From assembly GCA_022316685.1 (NCBI GenBank), contig JAKJHU010000108.1, positions 806,001 to 870,000 on the forward strand: a stretch of 64,000 nt of DNA, in the 5' to 3' direction. A program made the position numbers and the translations under genes. The notes beneath the pieces are model-generated. The model made no database searches. It was not told the origin of the DNA and saw only the letters and a program-made list of their open reading frames with translations. The DNA comes from Progne subis subis. Taxonomy: Eukaryota; Chordata; Aves; Passeriformes; Hirundinidae. Each line of letters begins with the position of its first letter. The first letter of the stretch is position 1. Positions 30,911 through 43,700 of this stretch are shown here, one piece after another.

Positions 30911-30912
30911 GC

Positions 30913-30933
30913 GAGAGGAGGGAGGAAAAAGAA

Positions 30934-30965
<32 letters not shown>

Positions 30966-30990
30966 AAAAAAAAAAAAAAAGAAAAAGGGG
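30913..30990 (+). repeat. 78-nt pure purine tract (GA- then A-rich)
   Basis: There is not one pyrimidine from 30913 to 30990. The tract is GAGAGGAGGGAGG followed by long A runs broken by single G. It is a candidate for triplex formation or a decayed retroposon tail. Confidence 0.9.
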
Positions 30991-30999
30991 CACGAAAAG

Positions 31000-32830
31000 G
31001 AGAAACGCCGCAGGGACGAATGCAGCACGTTTAGGAGAGGCACAAGCGCAGCTGAAGCCGGCAGGGGACACAGACCTGGCTCTGCTCCCTCCCTCCCCTG
31101 GGCTGAAAAACCCCGAGATGCTCGTAGGGATGCGGGTGAGGATTCTCCTCCTACCTCGGCAGCAGTGCCCTGTGTCTGTCCCACCTGCGGGCTTCAGATT
31201 CCCACAAAAAAAGTGATTAAACTCCCTGCGGGCTTCAAGTGCCCACAAAAAGTGATTCAATTCCCTGCCCGTGCCTCGGTTTAGCCTCTGCAGAGCAGGA
31301 GTGGCAGCGCTGGTGCAGCCAGCTCTGCTCTTCCCCAGCCCTGCGAACACAGGAATGCGATGAGGAAAAGCGAGCTTTTCTGAGGAAAACAGAAAAATCC
31401 GCATCCCTGGTTGGAAAATGCAGAGAGAAATCAACCCAGCTTGGCAATTCCTTGCCCTCACACCTCATATCTGGGCTCCCAGAGGAATTCCTGGGCCCAG
31501 CCCTGCTCTTGGACCAGCTGAGGGTGCGGCACTGCTGGGACAGGAGTAAAGGGTCCTGCTGGCACTGTCCCCAGAAACGACCTCAAAAACGCCAACACTA
31601 TTTTTCCTGCTCGTTTCCTAGTTCATGCTGCCTTTTGGTGTGGCACAAGCTCTTCCCTACCTGGGCTAACAACAGCCTGGCTGGAGTCACACGCTGGATG
31701 TGCGAGGAAAGGGCGTTTCCCAAGCAGGAATGGTGCTGCAAGTGAGGAGCCTTATCCCAGCCATATTCCCTCTGCACTGCTGCCAGGATAAGCATCCCAG
31801 CACGTTCAGGCTGTAGCAGAGGTCAAGACTCCAGCTCTTCTCTAAGGACCTGGCCACTTCCTCGAATTTTCCATCCTTTAATTCCCACAAAATGGGAAAT
31901 ACATTCAATATTTGCAAATCCCGGGGCTCTCCGCGGAATTGCTGTCGTTAAGGGCTCCACACATCATGGGGAAAACATTTGTTTTTGCCATTAGGAGAGC
32001 CAGTCCCCCCTCAAACTGCAAGGCAACATCTCTGTTGTGTGCGCCTGACAGCGTTTCTGCCCTGCTCCAAAGCACGCCGAGGGAAAAAACGGGAGCCTTT
32101 CACTCCATTTCAATGGACTTTGGAACAGGCCCCTCATGCAATATGCATTCACTCATATAGTGCTGGCAGAAAATGCTCCTGAATGAGACAAAATATCTAA
32201 TCAGCTGCATTTACCCCATGCTTCAGTCCCCCACCTGCACCAGGATTATATCTGAGAGCGTGCAAACTGTACCAGAGTCGCCTCTATAGCATCAATCACC
32301 ACATTCTGCGTTTTTGCATCAGTGAGGGAAAGCAATTTATAATTTGAGGCGGCTTCGAGTTAGGGAGCAACTGATTGCAGCACGAGGAGCTTGTGGCTCC
32401 CCAGAACGCTCCAAACCCCACGGCTCGTGTGTGGCTTTAACTGGTGCAGCATTAAAATGGCTGCTCTACCTCGTCCTGGAGGTAGGAAAATATTCCAGGG
32501 AGAGCCCTGGTGGATTTGGAGATCCTTATGAATGGAAACGCCATGTCCAGTACCTATGTCCCGTCTCTTGAGCGGGGAAATGCGCCTTTTAAAAACCTCC
32601 AAGTCGCTTTTGTGTTTTAATTTTAAGGTGAGGCACAGATCTGAACAACAAAGCAGAGCTGGAAGTGTTTGGGAGAGCTGTAAGCTTGGGATTTTTCCAG
32701 GCAGAAATGACATTCCTTCCATGCTGAAACCAGCGCAATTTGAGGAAAATTTTGGTGTGGTGGGTGTCAGACTTAAGCAGGGTTTTGTGCTCCTGTTTCT
32801 ATTCCACATTTTCCATGCTGACCTTGACAG
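31000..32830. other. Intergenic, no gene recognised
   Basis: This is unique sequence. From 32,130 to 32,400 it is AT-rich, with the octamer-like ATGCAATATGCAT, and could be a conserved noncoding element. No gene is supported. Confidence 0.55.
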
Positions 32831-32834
32831 AGAG

Positions 32835-33075
32835 TATGTTTATTAAATTTGCGGACAGCACAGAGCTGGGAGAGCCCCGCCAGCATGGTAAGGTCAGAAT
32901 TAGCCTTCAAAATGATCTGGATAAATTGAGAAATCGTCTGAAATAACTGGCTGAAATCCAACGGGGATAAAAGCACGGGGTATTGGACAGAGACAGGAAT
33001 ATTCCAAAGCATAAATAAGACCCAGGGTGATTGTGAGCTCGGCAGAAAGGGACCCAGCAGTGGGTGATGAGCTGG
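32835..33075 (+). mobile_element. Decayed CR1-type LINE ORF2 C-terminal remnant
   Basis: The translation around 32,838 shows MFIKFADSTELGEP, close to the FIKFADDTKLGG-type motif of CR1 reverse transcriptases. Downstream blocks such as CAAAATGATCTGGATAAATT and GAAATCCAACGGGGATAAAA fit the region between RT and the 3' UTR. Frameshifts and stops break it. It is in plus orientation and looks older than the CR1 3'-end copies nearby. Confidence 0.55.
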
Positions 33076-33109
33076 AAAGGGTGGGGTGGTGGGGCAGAGC
33101 CTGGAGGAT

Positions 33110-36100
33110 TTCTGTCCTTTTCCTAAATGGAAAGGAAGGTGGGAAACGGTGCTCACATCCTGGGAGTGTGATGGACAAGGAAAGCTGGGAGTAACACAAT
33201 GCACAGAGATAAATTCACATTTAAACACAGACTTGGTGCCACCATGCAGGTCAGGGAAATTCATCCTTCCCTCAACCAAATCCTGCCTGCCTTTACTCGT
33301 TGGGTGCTTTTTTTTTTATCCACAAATGAGCCAAGAGAAGCCAAGACTGTGACAAACTACAGAGAAATTCTCTTTCCATGCCAAGACAGAGGGCTCCAGT
33401 AGCTTTGTCCTCACTGGGAATTCAGTGCCCTGAGTTTACACCCCTGTGTTGCCCCCCGAAATTCCTGCCTGCTGGTCCAGACTCTTGCCGACCTCCCGCT
33501 GGAGAGCTCTGCAAAGGTGTGGGGACCTCCTCCCTCATGGAAATTGGGATAATTGCTGTTTAACAGGTGCTGCGCTGCTGCTCAAGAAATGCTCAAAGAG
33601 CCGGAGTGCTCTCAAAAAAAAAAAAAAAAAAAAAACCCAAAAAACTCAACCACAAATCTGCATGTGCCGGGGGTTAAAGCATCTCCTGGCACTCGGAGGG
33701 TTGATGATTATTTTTCCTACCGTGCCACCAGCTCTGCAGATGAGCTTGGGCTTCTCTCAGCCCCATTTCCCTCAGCCCTAGAGGAGACACCACACCACCA
33801 GCCTGGTCCCTCATGAGAAGAGCACCCGGTGAGTTCAGGGTCTTATCCTTCCCCTTCACTAATTATCCTCATTTAGCAGCAGAATCACCTCAGCATTTCT
33901 GCATCCTCCTCTGCAGGCTAACCCCCCCACTTATAAACGTGTACAAAGCTTTATGTTCCCTGGCAGGTTCAGACAGCTTTTTAGGATTTTGAGGTAACCC
34001 TTCATGGATGACACTTCCAGGAGGGCAGGGAATGCTTCCCTCTGCCTTTATTTCAAAGGAAAACTCGTGCTGCCCCAACACAAGGCCTTTGTGGGCTTCG
34101 GTAATGCAGAAATAAAGCACAAAAATGGCAAATTCCTGAGAAATTCAACCAAGTATCCAAGAGCTGCACTTCCCTGCTCCACAAGCTCTCTCATGGCTTT
34201 GGGGGCCAAATTAATGTGAAATCTGTTTTTTCTCAAGGCATCGCCGTCGCCTCAGAAGTGAAATACCATGAGGAGATCATAAAAGTGTCCTTGAGGTGTA
34301 AAAGAAAGGCAGCAAAAAATATGAGCACAAATAAAACCACTGGCTCAGGCTGCACACCCTGAATATTGATATTTCTCTTTTCCACACAGTGTCTTCCTTT
34401 CAGGCTGAAGGATGCACTGCTCTATAGGTAACCATTAACCTGACACTGACTGGTAAAAGGGATCACAACTTGGGGGCTATTCTCTCCCACAGAAAGTTTA
34501 AATAAAAGCAATAATAATAACAAAAAAATACAAATCACTGGCAGTTTTCCCAGGGGAAATCCCGTTCCAGGTAGGATTTACACCCAGCTTGTGCGCCTGG
34601 ATTCTTTGGGCGCGCTGAAAATTCTGGAATTCAGTTCTGGAATCAGTGGTCACCTCCACCCCACCTTTAGCAGCCACAGGTGAGCTGGAGCTCGGGTTCT
34701 CCAAGCCAGAAGTGACTCCAAGTCAATTTTGTGGGAACACTCTGGCGTTTCCCAGCTTGGAGGATCCTTGTTCCCTCCCAGACCAAATCCCAAGCCAGAG
34801 GCACCAGCAAACCCGACGTGTGGTTGCTGGTGTCTCACCTCTGCCCTGCTTGGAGCCAGCAGGGCTTAAATCACTGTTCCAGCAATTCTGGCTGAGAATC
34901 ACAAAATAAACCCGACTGACTTCCCCTCCTTTGCCGGGCTGTTGTGTTAAACCAGGTAAAAATTGCAGAGATTTCCCCCCTTTTTTAAAATCTGCCTTGC
35001 TTGGGGTTGCTTTTATCGTTATTTCTCACCCAGAACTTTGTTCAGAGCACGTTGTTTGGGGTTGGAAGCCCAGCCTGCCAAAACCCAAACTCCATCCCTG
35101 TCCCTTTGGGCCCGTGCAGGGTGGGACAAGGGGAAGGATCAGACAAGGCTTAATGGCAAATTAATCATCATTATCATAATTGGCCCCATCCATAGCACAC
35201 ACATTCCAAATGATTCCGAGGGCTGCGCTCCTCCTGGAGTCACTGCTCCTTATTTTACACACAAGCCCCGGCACGGGGAGAGCCGGGAGCATAAAAAAGC
35301 ACAAAATCCTCAAGATTAACTCCTGCAAACTCCACGTGGACGGAAGCATTGCCTGATCTGGGATTTCTCCCTGAGGGAGGCAAAAAAACCCCCAAAATGT
35401 CCAACTCTGTGCCTGAATATCTAATTCTGTGCCCGAATTTCCACCTGGGTGGGTGTAACTGGGGTGGGTGACCACCAAGTTGGGCAGAGGCTGGGAGAAC
35501 TCTCGAAGGAAAAGCTCAGGACTTCTTTTTTTTTTTTTTTTTTTCCCCCTCCCTGCTTTTTCTCACAGAATTAAAAAAAAAAAAGAAAAAAACCAAAACA
35601 ACTAAAAAAAAAAAAAAAAACAAAAAAAACCCCAAAAAACACAAACCAACTGCCTGGCCTGGCTGGCTGTGCCAGAGCCTGCCCCCAGTTTGTGTGTCCC
35701 CACTATTCATGAGTGATTACATGCCCCCCGAACACCTGCGAGAGCGGCTCATAAAGCACGCATTCATGGGCCCTGGCAGCACCAGCATGGGAACTGCAGG
35801 CTACAGGGCGACAGTCATTGTAACTCCAGATAAAAAACATTCTCTCACCGAGCCCTCGGAAAATAGAAGCTGGCTGCGATTTCAGTTCGGCACCACAGGG
35901 TATTTAAAAGAAAAAAAAAAAAAGAAATAATAAAATAAAATAAAGTAAAATAGAAAGAAGGGTTGCTTCACCTCGGTCGCTTTTACAGTCAGTTCAGTGC
36001 GTGGCTGGGGTGCTGTCGGTGCCGCAGCAGCCTCTGCCACGCAGCAGGGACAAATCACAGGGTCCCCAAGTGTTTCCTTGCTGGAGCATCTGGAAACGGT

Positions 36101-39100
36101 GCTGTTCCATCCCTTGCACTTCCCATTTGTTCCCCCTCCTGCCCGCAGCAGCTCTGACAGGGGCTGCAGTGTCAGCGTGGTCAGCAGAGAAGGGCGCTGC
36201 CTTCGGGGGTCCCGTTGGAAAAATCCAAACACACCCAAAGAAAATAAAAAGGCCATTAAAAGAAAAAAAAAAAATAAAAAAATAAAAGCACCTACAACAC
36301 TTAAATAAAAAAGGTAAGAAACCTGGCAGTGAAATGTTAGAGCACACTGGTGCCTCACATGGGGCAGGGTGCGCTGAGAGGGGCTGGGTGCCGCCAGGGG
36401 CTGGCTCCAAAGGTGTCCCCAGCTGTGGGCTGGGGGCCAAAATGCTGCCAGGACTTGGAGGTGCTGTCTGGAGGTGAGCAGGTCCACATCCCACCCACCC
36501 TCACACCAAACACGTGCAGGGAGCGTCGCTGCCAGGACAGGGGAGCCCTGCGCTTCAGCATTTCGCTGAGGAGCCACAAAGAAGCTGAATTTTGAGGAGC
36601 TCGAGAGTCCACTCCTTCCAAAAGCAGCAGAAGGGAGCTGGGGTGGTTTCAGGGGGGACACAGCACACGGGCAGGGAGGGTCTCTGCTGGCACTGAGATC
36701 TGGGTAAATGCAGCACCCTGAGCACTGGGATGAGCCTCTGCTCCCAGCCCGGGAGAGCTTTGGGGTGCTGGCTGGAAGTGCAGCACACAGAGCTCTGAAC
36801 AGCCTGTGCTGGACACAGGGCCGGCCCTGGAGCTCAGGCTGCACGTGAAATATCCCTGCTTAGCCTCCTGCACTGGGCACCTGAAGGAAAACGAGGGTGA
36901 GGAATCGTTCCCTGCAGCCTTTGCCTTCAGCCACGCCGAGCTGCTCACGCAGGAGCAGAGAGGAACTCTGCTGAAATGACTTTATTTGCTGCTGAAGCCT
37001 CAGAGGCAAAGGAGAGGCTGCCAAAAGAACTGGTGACACTGCTCCAAGCTGCAAAAAGAGCAGCAGAAGTGACACCTGGGTGTGTCAGTGGGATGGAGCT
37101 GGGGTCTTGCATCACTGCTTCCACCAGAGCAGCAGCCAAGGAAGGTGACTGAGGACAGGTGAGCACAGCTTTTGAGTGGGAACACACCTCTGCTGGCTTA
37201 TCCAGCTTCTCTGTGGGGTGTCAGGTCTTTCCAGACCATCCCCGGCCCAGGGTAAACCCTAAAGCTGACAAAGTACTCAGCACATCCTCACTTCTTAACT
37301 CAGATCCCCCCCTCCAGCCACTCAAACGGCACCTGCACAAAACCCAGTGCCAAAAACCTGAGAGAGCCAACCAAGAAGTCCCCCTGTGCCGAGTCCCAGG
37401 CTGACAGGAGATGTTTTAACATTTATGATGCTCGTCGAAAACAACTGCATTTTTAAAAACCTCTTCAAAGATTTGCTCGACACAGATTTCCCAAGCAGCC
37501 AACCTGGGGTTCACCTCATGTAAATTTTATTCTCCTAAAAAATTAAATGTCTAGTCTGAAGCAGCTATTTCAACTCCCTCTGCCTCCAGAGGGTTGCTTC
37601 TCCCATCCTAAGTCCCCCCTAACTGTAGGATTATAGCAGGAAGCAGCAGCGGAAGCGTGTCAGGAGCATTGCAGTTAAACCACAATTCAAGAGCAGCACC
37701 AGAGGGATTTTCACGGTTCCACAGAGGGCAGAAAAGCTCATTTTTCACCTCAAAAGGGAGGGGAAAACCAAGGCCTGGCAATGTCTGAGAGAACCCATCC
37801 CGGTTAATTCCCCTCTGCCTTTCCAGAAGGAGCCGCACCAAGCTCGGAGCTGCTGCTGGAGGCAGGGGGATGCTGGAATGCACCTGCCTCTGCTCACGTG
37901 GCCTCCTCCAGACCATTCCTGCCCTTCCAGGCTCCTCTGCACATTCCCAAGGTTCCACAGGCTGTGGTGGGACGCTCCTGCCAGAGCCACCCTTCCAGAA
38001 CGGCCTTTGGGATCACCTCTGGTCCCACACCGGCCTTGGATCCCCAAGGCTCAGCCTTTGGGCTCGTCCCTGTGGCTTTGAGGATTTGGGGGAAGATGCT
38101 GCGTGGCTGGGAAGCCGCAGGAGGACTGCAGGCACAGTGACCTGCATTTCAAAGCTGGGTCCTTTTGCAGGCTGGGGAGGAAGAACCCAGGAGCTCCAGT
38201 CACAGAGCTGGAGGCTCCAAGATCAGAGCCTCACATCCTACACCCCGAGCTGCCTCAAAATCCCACCATTTCCACTCTTTTGCTATTCAAGAAGGTGAAG
38301 AAAATACCATCTTCTTTCAAAGAACAAAAAAAGGGAAAGGAAAATATGCAGCAAACTCTCCTGTGTGTGTTTTTTGACTTAGTAATATCTGTAGCCAGTT
38401 TTCCCAAGAGACACAAACAAACACATGCCGAACCCAGAATATCAATGAGGGCTTTTTTAGAGCAGGCACATTAAAATGCAAAACAGCAGATAATGAGATA
38501 AAGCAGCGACTTACAGGTTCCTTAATTCCAGATTTTGAAAGCCCGGGAAGTAGCTGGAGGAAGGGAACCGCGCTGGAGCTGGTGGAGGGCTTGGCTGGAG
38601 GGCAGCTCGTGGGGCTGGAGGAGCGACTGAGGGTAGGAGAGAGGAGCAGAGAGAGGAGGGGGGATCAGGGAACTCACGAGAGGCAGGTGAGAGCATTTAA
38701 CAGCTGAGAGGTTGAGCCCTCCTCCAAGGGATGCTGTTCTGCACCTGTGTGCCCTGGGTTTGGAGGGATGGGAAGGGGGAGAAGAAGCTCAGAGGGTGAG
38801 ACACCCTCACACCCAAACCATTGATTGTTCCTCACTGTTCAACACGAGCTGCAACACATAAAAATCACTCTGGCACAGGAGGGGACCCCCAAGAAGGGGA
38901 CAGAACACCCTCCTGCACACACACCGTGGCGTGGTGGGGGAATTCACGCTCGGGGAGAAGCCCGAGCTCCGCTGACCACGGAGCAGCAGCCTCGGAGGCT
39001 TTGCCGGACTCGATACAGCCATGCTGAGCAGCAGAAAGGTGGTTTTGTTCCTCCTTTCAGAGCTCCAGCCCCGCTGAATAGCAGCTCCGTGTTTTCCCAC

Positions 39101-40415
39101 CCGTCTGCCTCGCCCGCGCTCCCGCAGCCCCCGTAGGTGACACTGGAAAATTCGGGGTCGCTTTGAGGAGGTGACATTTTTGGATGCCGGTGCCAAAAAG
39201 ATCATGAAAGGAAAATGAAAAGAAGAATGAATGAGAGGAAATGGAGAGAGGGGGAAAGTATAAGAAAGAGCCATTATTTAACCAGACCTGGCCAAGGGTA
39301 AAGGTTTTAATTCTTTCCAAGTGCCATATGTGGTTGCCTGTGGGGGAAAGGCAAAGCCATATTTATCTGACTGAACCAATAATTCATATCTGTTTCAGAA
39401 GCCGACTTTGGTGGATTGTAGATCTACAGCTGTTCCTAGTCTAGGCCCAGACTTTCCCGGTGGGAATCACTGTAGCAACACGTCTGACTTATAGGATTCA
39501 TATGGAGGGGGGATAGGAGACCCAGAACTGTAAATTCAAACCGTGTGTACGTTACTTCTATGTATTCAATTCAAAAGCATTTAGGGCTTTTCAAAACAGT
39601 CCTTTCACTACAGGAAAACTCCCCCACACTCACAATTTAAAGGAAACAGATCTTTCATGTTTACCCTTCCTGTTTCTTGTAGGAGGTCTTGAAATAAAGG
39701 TAAGAATGCGAAGCCGTTTTATATTTTTCCAATAAAATTTGGAGCAGTTGCCCTGGTGGATGTGTGTGTGTGGAGGGGGATGGTGGATGTGTTGCTGGGG
39801 AATAAATCACGGTGTCAGGATTAAACAAAGAAGGCTCAAGAAATACTTTGACTTTCCGTTGCTTTGCTAAGGACTACTCAAGATTATGTTTCTCCTCAAA
39901 TTTGTTTTTTTTGACAAACACACGCCCCTCACAGCTTAAGAATCACCAAAGAGTGACAAGAGTATTTTTTAGTCCATTTTCACAGCAGAAACTCTGGCAT
40001 TTTCTTTTACTTGCTCGAGGAAGAGCCCCCGTTTTCCCTGGGGACTCTCAGAGCTGGTGACACCGCTGGTCACCTGGAGATGGCCAGGTCTGCATCTCTC
40101 ATTGCTTCTTGATGAACTGACCCAGACCCAAACACAGAGACAGGAAAAGGAGATCCTCACTCAAAGCCCATCCTCCTGGGAATGTCGGGAAGGTCCATGC
40201 ACCAAGGACGAGCAAATTTCCCTCAGGGATGTGCAGCTGAATCCATGGCAGAGCCCTGCAGTCCCTAAGATATCACCCTCTGGATAAATTGGTTCTTCCA
40301 AAGGGCCAAAGCACAGGTCTAGCTTAAAACTGACTCTTCTGACAGGTTTTATCTCTTTGTTGATTACAGCAGCAAACCAGGTGCTGCACAGCTACTGCCA
40401 GAGTCTGAATTAGGC
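33110..40415. other. Intergenic, no gene recognised
   Basis: The stretch holds simple A/T tracts (33616-33635, 35524-35544, 35568-35630, 35911-35925, 36260-36300). A unique block at 35694-35885 is open for 78 codons but matches no family I know. The 320-codon minus frame at 35882-36844 is partly low-complexity Phe/Leu from A-rich sequence. I support no gene here. Confidence 0.6.
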
Positions 40416-40422
40416 ACAGAAA

Positions 40423-40765
40423 TCCATGGAAAGGAACATTAAAGATCATCTCATTCCAACCCCCTTTCCATGGGCAGGGACATCTGATATCCCAGGGTGC
40501 TCCAAGCCCCATCCAACCCAGCCTTGGACCCCTCCAGGGATCCAGGGGCAGCCACAGCTGCTCTGGGCACTCTGTGCCAGGGCCTGCCCACCCTCACAGG
40601 GAACAATTCCTTCCAGTATCCCATCCATCCCTGCCCTGTGGCAGTGGAAGCCATTCCCTGTGTCCTGTCCCTCTCCAGCTCTCCTGCAGCCCCTTTAGGC
40701 CCTGGAAGGGGCTCTCAAATCTCTCCAGAGCTTCCCTTCTCCAGGCTGGGCACCCCCAGCATCCA
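40423..40765 (-). mobile_element. CR1 LINE 3'-end fragment
   Basis: The plus strand reads AAAGATCATCTCATTCCAAC, CCATGGGCAGGGACATCTGA, CCATCCAACCCAGCCTTGG and GGGGCAGCCACAGCTGCTCT, then CTTCCCTTCTCCAGGCTGGG. This is the reverse complement of a CR1 3' end, about 340 bp long and well preserved. Confidence 0.92.
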
Positions 40766-40769
40766 TTCC

Positions 40770-43700
40770 TCCGTTTCCCTGTAGATGGGTGCAGGGAGGG
40801 CGATGGATTTGGTTTTGTTTTCTGCACCCTGCCTGGGGCTCCTGCCCTGAAAGGTGCAGAGAGGAGCCGCTCTCAGCCCCACGAGCCCTGGGCTGCTGCA
40901 TTTCCTGGGCATTTGATCTCAGTTTTGTTTGCTTTCTGTCTCTCTGCCTGTGTCATGTATAATGTATGATTGCCATGTAAGCTCTCCTTGCTCGCCGTGC
41001 CAAGGAAAACAAGGAGTTTGGAGCTCTGAGATAATCCGTGCTCTGTGCCTTGGAAAAGAATCGCTGCCGAGCTCTTCGTGGGGCCAGGACACGACAGAAA
41101 CCTCTCCAAACCAGGCATTCTGTGTTCCTTTTACACCACTGGAGGCTTCAGCCCATCTTCTCTTCCCTTCCTGTCCTTCATCGAGGGCTCACTGTAAACC
41201 AAAGGAACGGGACATGAATGAGGATGGAGACAAGTCCACAAATTCCACACCCCAGAACAACACAGAGAAAATGTTTTTCTCCTTCTAACACGTGAACTGG
41301 TGGGATTTTTTTTCCCCCTCCACTGTGCTCTGGAGCACAAAGCCTGGCCAGAGGAAGGACAATTCAGCACCTGGGAGCACCGAGGGAACTGCCAAGAGTG
41401 AGGTTCATGGCAGGGGGATTTTAAGCCCATTGCAGTTCTAATCCAGATGTCAAATCTCTGCTTCCTGGAACATCACTTGCCTGCAGTTTTTGGCCTGGAG
41501 AAACACGGGGTTTACTCAAAACCATCTGAGAGCTCTGCTGTGCTCCTGGAACCAAGTGTCTGAGGATGGAACACATTGGGGATGATGTAAGTGCATTTTA
41601 ACAGGGGCATGGAACGCGTAAATGCAGCAGGCTCAGCCCAAATCTTCACTTTGTCTGAGCAGGATGAACTTCAGCAATTCAGGGAGCATCCAGCACTTGG
41701 AAGGATCTACAAAATTTTGGCTGCAACAGCCCTTAGCTATGGATTCATATTTTCTACAACTGATCTTAGCATCTCCCCTTGGAAATGTCAATGACGAGCT
41801 GCTACTTCATGTTAATAACTTTTTATTAATAACTATTTATTACCTCAGCAAGGGCCTGCTCCAACGCTTGGGCTCAGAGGAGCGCTGGGACTCCTCCCTA
41901 GGTGAAGGAAAGTATTTCAGGACCATCCCAAAAAGCCAAAATCTTGTGGTACTCTTGACCCAGGGGGTGGATGGTGGTAGAAAAAGCAGGGGAACACTTT
42001 TAACTGAGCTTTTGATAAAGAAAAGTGTCCTGTTACATTTCCTAAAAGAGGTTCTCTCACAGAGAATGCAGTCATTTCAAGCCCTGCTCTCAAAGGCCTT
42101 GTTGGTAAATTGGAGCTGACAGAAAACTGCTTCTCTCTGAATTTCCCTGGCCGAGGCGTCACGTTGTGCTGGGTGACAGACGGGACAGACAGTGACAACT
42201 CACAGCCATCCTGGCTGACTCCAAAGGCTTTCCTGTCTCCTTGGGAAGGCTGCACTGAGGGAAAAAGCCAGCCAAGGCAGAGCTGGGGACAGCAGCTCTC
42301 AGCACCCACACCAAGCTGCAGCTCCTGGACCACACGCACAATTCCCAGGATGAAATCATCCATCTCTCATGGGATGCTGCAGAGAGGGACCAGAGGTGGG
42401 AGCTGAAGAGGTCCAACAACACCACAGGCCACTGAAAAACTGTTTTACAGCAGTTTTGGAGCCATATTTGAGGATATTTTAAGAAAAAGAAGCAAGGTTG
42501 TGTGGAAAACTGCCTAGCTCTGGGTGTGGCTTCCACCTCACCTGAGCTAAAAATGAGGAGCCATCCACCCAAACACTTTTTTCTCTGCACAGAAACCCTC
42601 AAAAGCTGCCAGCCACCTCTTTCCATGCTCCTCTCTCTGTTTCCTGCTCAGCAGCATCTTTGCTAAACGCATTCCAGCAATATTTTATTGGGTTTGGGGT
42701 CTAGAGTTTGGGGACCTCCATGGATCTCCTCCTCCAGCAATTTTACAAACAAAATGCTGGCAGAGGGCTGGGGGGAAAAAAAAAAAAAAAAATCACCTTC
42801 ATGCTCTGTAGAGGATCTGCACCAGAGTGCCTACAGCCCACACTTTGGAACCATGCTGCAAATTCACAAAAAAAAAAAAAAAAAAAAGAAAAGAAAAAAA
42901 AGAAAAGGGGATTAAATGGTTTTCTATCCCTCTCTGGGCTCAGCTCTTCCCCACCCCCTCTAAGGCTGGCCCTGGAAGGGGTTTTTGCCTTTTCTCAGGT
43001 GATGGGGGAGGGATCCAGGCTGGACCCAGAGGCCCCAAACCCTGCTCTGACTTTGCTGCCTGAAGCACAGAGCTCTCAGAAAACACAGATGAAAGGGAAG
43101 CTGGGGGAGGGCTCCAGACTGGGAGAAACAACCCTCGTGGCAGGTCCTTTGGCAGGGGTCAGGCTGCAGGACACAGAGGAGATATATTAAAAGGGGAAGC
43201 TGAAGGAATCTAAATAATCAGGCTCCCCACTGGATAATGCCTTGACAAGAGGAGATGCTGCGGGAGCCAACGAAAACTGACTCGCAGAGAGGGGCAGAAA
43301 AGTAAAAACTCCCTGCACAGAGGGGCTGGGGCTGGCCACAGAGACCTGGGAGGCACGGGGGAAGGGCTGAAAGCTGGAAGGAAATTAAATAATAGCCTGA
43401 AATTCCCAGGTGAAGAACAATGGAATTGAAAACAGAAAGGCCCCTGAGAGATAAACAAATCAGGACAGGGAGGCCAAGCGCAGAGAGAGAGAGAGACCTG
43501 GGGGCTGAATTCTGCACCCTGTCCTGCCATCCCACCTGGCTGGAATGGGGTACAGCCCTGCCAGGCACCCCTCAAGGTTAGGGGAGCTCCTAAGTGCCTG
43601 CCCTGAAAGTTCTTACAACCTAAACCAGCAAAGCCACGTGAAAAATATCAGCTATTCCCTATTTATCTGAGACCCAGAGAGATTGAACCCAATCCTCACG

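Noticed and set aside
30727..31461. Open frames of 145-236 codons on both strands
   Set aside because: Length comes from the purine tract (poly-Lys or poly-Phe); no protein similarity recognised.
35882..36844. 320-codon minus-strand open frame
   Set aside because: It contains long Phe/Leu runs from A-rich DNA, overlaps other frames and shows no domain.
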